Assembly (NCBI GenBank): GCA_013398615.1
Contig: VZSR01003803.1
Location: 10,642,955 to 10,706,954 of the forward strand
Length of the DNA: 64,000 nt
Direction: 5' to 3'
DNA from: Brachypodius melanocephalos
Lineage: Eukaryota > Chordata > Aves > Passeriformes > Pycnonotidae
Under the pieces are notes generated by a model. That model searched no databases. It saw nothing but the letters and a program-made list of their open reading frames with translations, and had not been told where the DNA came from. Positions within the stretch are counted from its first letter, which is position 1. Every line of letters starts with the position of its first letter. The position numbers and the translations under genes were made by a program. Of this stretch, positions 60,643 to 64,000 are shown in pieces.

Positions 60643-63600
60643 GCACATTCTTATGAGACTAAAAAGTAATTTTTTTGGTTTTGTTCAAATGTGTTACCTT
60701 TTATAACTCTGTTCTCAGAATTTTTTAAATATTTTATGCTGGTTACTCAAGGACAAGTTATACATCTTAAAATTGGCAGATAAATAGGTATGCCCCTGAG
60801 TATTCCTTCTAAAATTAATTAGAAAATTAGAATGCAATTAAAGCTGAGAAAAACATCATAAATTAGATATTAAATAACTTCTTAGACATATTTGCATTTC
60901 TTCTTAAGTAATAGTGGTTTTGAGATGTTAAGTTCTTTAATTCATCATTACAAATCACTTAATGGTGCAGCTTTGCCATCCCTCAATTTCTTGTATTTTT
61001 TGCTTACTGAATTCAATTAAGTTGCTACTCAATAATAAGAAGAAGAACAGAACATGGGATTTAATATTTCCATGCGGCAAATCAAGACCAATAATGCATC
61101 ATATGTATTTTATATATGATGCTATTGTGCTCTATCTGTGTATACCCAAAGCTATTTAAATAAGGCAGAGGTTATTAAGTTGCACAAATGTATCTGATTT
61201 AAACGGAAAGATCATGGCTCACCAAATATCTCATTTTATCGAATATCATAATCCAATGAGTGACCTCCAGCACCACTGATTTTTATAGACCCTGGACATG
61301 CTCAACATTCCTTGGGTTTCCCAACTCTGTAGAATTGAGCCGGGGTAAAAAAACTCATAAAAGACACGTAAATAATTATTGGTGGTTTCACAGACACAGT
61401 TTTTGAAAAAAAATTCAAGGAGGTCACCATGCATCTAGGGTGCTGAAAATCCCTTTGCACACCATGAAAGCAAAGAATCCAATTACAAATGCAATAGCAG
61501 ACCAGCACACGAAAAACTGAACCCAACTCCATCCTATGGCAAGCTGAAGATACACCTGATAACACTTTCTTCAGCCTTCTGCCAAAATGACAGGAAACTT
61601 AGTAAAGCATTTAACTTCTTAAATGAAGACAATCAAAGGCTGAAATTGCAAGGCAGCTCATACAGACAATGAAGCAATATAGAAAGGCACAATTTTTAAG
61701 ACAGAGCTCTTGGCAGTATCTATGCTGACCAAGACACAGGTTGAAGGGCCAGGTCCCTTTCATCATTATCCTGTGACTGCCTGGCTTGATTTTTGATGTC
61801 AATACCTTCTGTAAAAACACAATTCATTTATACTGAGATATTAATGGCTTTGCCTTTCCTTAACCAGCCATGTAATTAACCTATTAGTCCTGTAAAATGA
61901 CCAATAAAGAGCAAGAGGAATATTCCTTGTTCTTAAAATTAATTGCTATATGTTATAATGCTATATCACACTTCTAAAACCCTGCAAAACTGGCAACTGT
62001 CAGTAATTTACAGTTAGTTGCTTTGTTACACTTACAGTGAAGCCTGAGACAATGACTGTTTTCACAAACTGTCAACTCATATGCTTATGCATGTTTCAGT
62101 AGAGTTTAACACTGTTAAATGTTGGGATTATGCTTCAAAAAATACAAAAATAAGCTTCAGCTCTTACTGACTTTTAATACTTAGGGATCAGATTCTGTAC
62201 TCATCAAAATGAGGGGTTTTTTTAATGAATAAGAATTAATTGCCAAAATACAGGAAACCAAGGGTACCTTATGAGAAGTAGGTTTGTTTATACAATATCT
62301 GAGGCATTGACATGTGATTTTAATGCATGGAGTAAGATGTTTGGCTTAGAAATCTTTTCACTAGTTCCCACCTTCCTGATGAAAATTCATCTCTCTAGTA
62401 ACGTCCAAAAAGATAAGTGATATCATTATACTAAATGTCACATTCATTATATGCAGGAAAGAGTGTACTGGAAAAGGTCAACTCGTCTGCAGGGTTCCAC
62501 TTTTACTGTATATACCCAATTGTCATAATGTTTAACAACTGCATTTTTCATAAATTGTCAAACAACTTTTGTTCCCCTCACACATTCAACATGAATTATG
62601 TTCAGGATGGGCTCCATACAAAACACTTTTTTCACTGTTAAGATGTGATTGAGAAGGTACAAAACCTCCCAGCCTTATCAGAACAGTCAAAGTGCTGTGC
62701 ATACTGCTCTTCCAATACTCTAACAATAACATGACTGCATCCAACCATGCAAAAAACAAGGGCGGGCCTTTTTAGTTATATTAGCACCAATTGTATCTTT
62801 TACCAAAATGTTTTCTCTTGAGTGAAATTTCTATTAGCCCAGCAATAGAAGAATTGTTTTTGAAGCTCTTTCACTCTGAAAAAATGACTTTCTGAATTCA
62901 GTCGACCATGTGAGTTTCTTTCATGGAGATTGTTTAGAATATGCTACTAACTAGTTGATACTTATGGCATATGCATATTCAACAGTGCTGTACAATTCTA
63001 TTTTGGCTCACTGATTGGTTGACTAGAACTTTTATAAATAAAGGATGGGGAAATCAGAGAGTTCTGAAGATAGCTCATAGAATGGCATTTGTGAAATCAC
63101 AAATATAGACATCAGCAGTACAGATATTTTCATGTTAGCTAGTTGTCAAGACTTTTTCACAGTGAGTGGAGTAAAATTGGCACTTTCAAAGCATGAGTCA
63201 TCTCATCCTAAAATAGATGATTAAAATAGGTCAGATGAATCACTATATATTGCTCTCTATTGACCTTGAAGAGAGCATTGGGTTACTAGCTAGTGTGTAC
63301 ACATACAAACTGCAGAACACATGAGGCTGGGTGAGAGGGAAACAACCCAGGATATCTCTGGAAGCAATATTTTCACTGCCAGATTTATGAGCAGGTATGA
63401 GAATAGTAGACTAATATTTCTTAAGGGAAAAAAATAAGATTGTTTGCATCTTCATGGTAAATAGGCTAAAAAAGAGTATATGTGATTTAAAGGGATGCCC
63501 TATCTCTCTGTGTAAGGCATTCAGATATAAAAGTATTTTCCTGGCTCTAGATGGTACATAAATTCTTTGAAATATTATCATAGTGTTTCAGTATATCATA

Positions 63601-64000
63601 ACCATATATATTGAAATCAAATGTCTTTTGAAATTCAAGACCAAAACAACGTGCAGTAAATGGTTCATTTGAGAAAATGCAACTACAAGATTTGACATAC
63701 ACTTAAATTCTTTTGAAAATTCTGATTAGGTGGTAAACGGCTTTGCAGTAATCTACAAATTCTTCCAATGGAATTAAAATGTAAGCTGTACACATGTACT
63801 GAGGTTTTCACTGAGGAAAGTCATAACTGACCCTTAAATTCTAAGTACAAAATTCTTACATAGAATGCTTTAGTCTCTTCAAGCACCACCTTCCATTAAT
63901 TTACTCCTGTGCAGACTCCCACAAGGGCACTTTCTTGAAATCAAAATCCAAAAATCATTCATCCTGACATATCTGCACGGCTTTATCCCCAAACTATCAG

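Larger units (their letters stand above)
50086..64000. other. About 14 kb of AT-rich DNA with almost no recognised features
   Basis: No coding exon, RNA gene or transposon that I could support. The longest open frames (53465-53809 minus, 114 codons; 52675-52968 plus, 97; 56850-57125 plus, 91) show no domain. Slightly GC-richer patches occur at 52040-52260, 52540-53000 and 57940-58200. Short simple repeats and one perfect palindrome are listed separately. Confidence 0.55.

Noticed and set aside
1..64000. CRISPR array, operon, phage or other prokaryotic system
   Set aside because: No regularly spaced direct repeats, no ribosome-binding-site-led gene series, and dense stops in all frames; the repeats are those of a vertebrate genome.

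Overview
This window reads as non-coding DNA from a bird genome, either intergenic or inside a very large intron. I found no protein-coding exon, rRNA, tRNA, CRISPR array or bacterial-type operon that I can support. The bird assignment rests on the interspersed repeats. Almost every recognisable transposable element is a CR1-type LINE fragment, and several end in the degenerate ATTCTATGATT-like 3' terminus typical of avian CR1. The sequence is AT-rich, stop codons are dense in all frames, and the open frames are short. A 100-base block of N at 10140-10239 marks an assembly gap. All family assignments were made by eye from remembered consensus sequences; no search was run.

Layout. 1-10 kb: a purine microsatellite at the left edge, a possible ERV LTR remnant, a CR1 3' end (1.5 kb), an unclassified 73-bp repeat present twice (3.6 and 6.7 kb), a MIR-like fossil (6.3 kb), a second CR1 3' end (8.6 kb) and the gap. 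10-28 kb: mostly featureless AT-rich DNA with simple repeats, plus two long, very old CR1 remnants on the minus strand (18.5-19.7 kb and 25.0-25.6 kb). 28-32 kb: three more old CR1 pieces and a (GATA)n array. 36.6-38.2 kb: a composite CR1 block of minus, plus and minus segments, followed by a GC-richer stretch of unknown origin to about 39.0 kb. 45.7-46.4 kb: a younger 5'-truncated CR1 on the plus strand. 49.6-50.1 kb: an internally deleted CR1 RT fragment. 50-64 kb: essentially empty.

Function. All CR1 reverse transcriptase pieces are broken by truncation, frameshift, stop or substitution of catalytic residues, so none could move on its own. The observations most worth a second look are the inverted CR1 arrangement at 36.6-37.2 kb, which looks like twin priming, the 73-bp duplicate pair, and the unexplained GC-richer blocks at 38.3-39.0 kb and 22.9-23.15 kb. 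I did not find a new biological system here.
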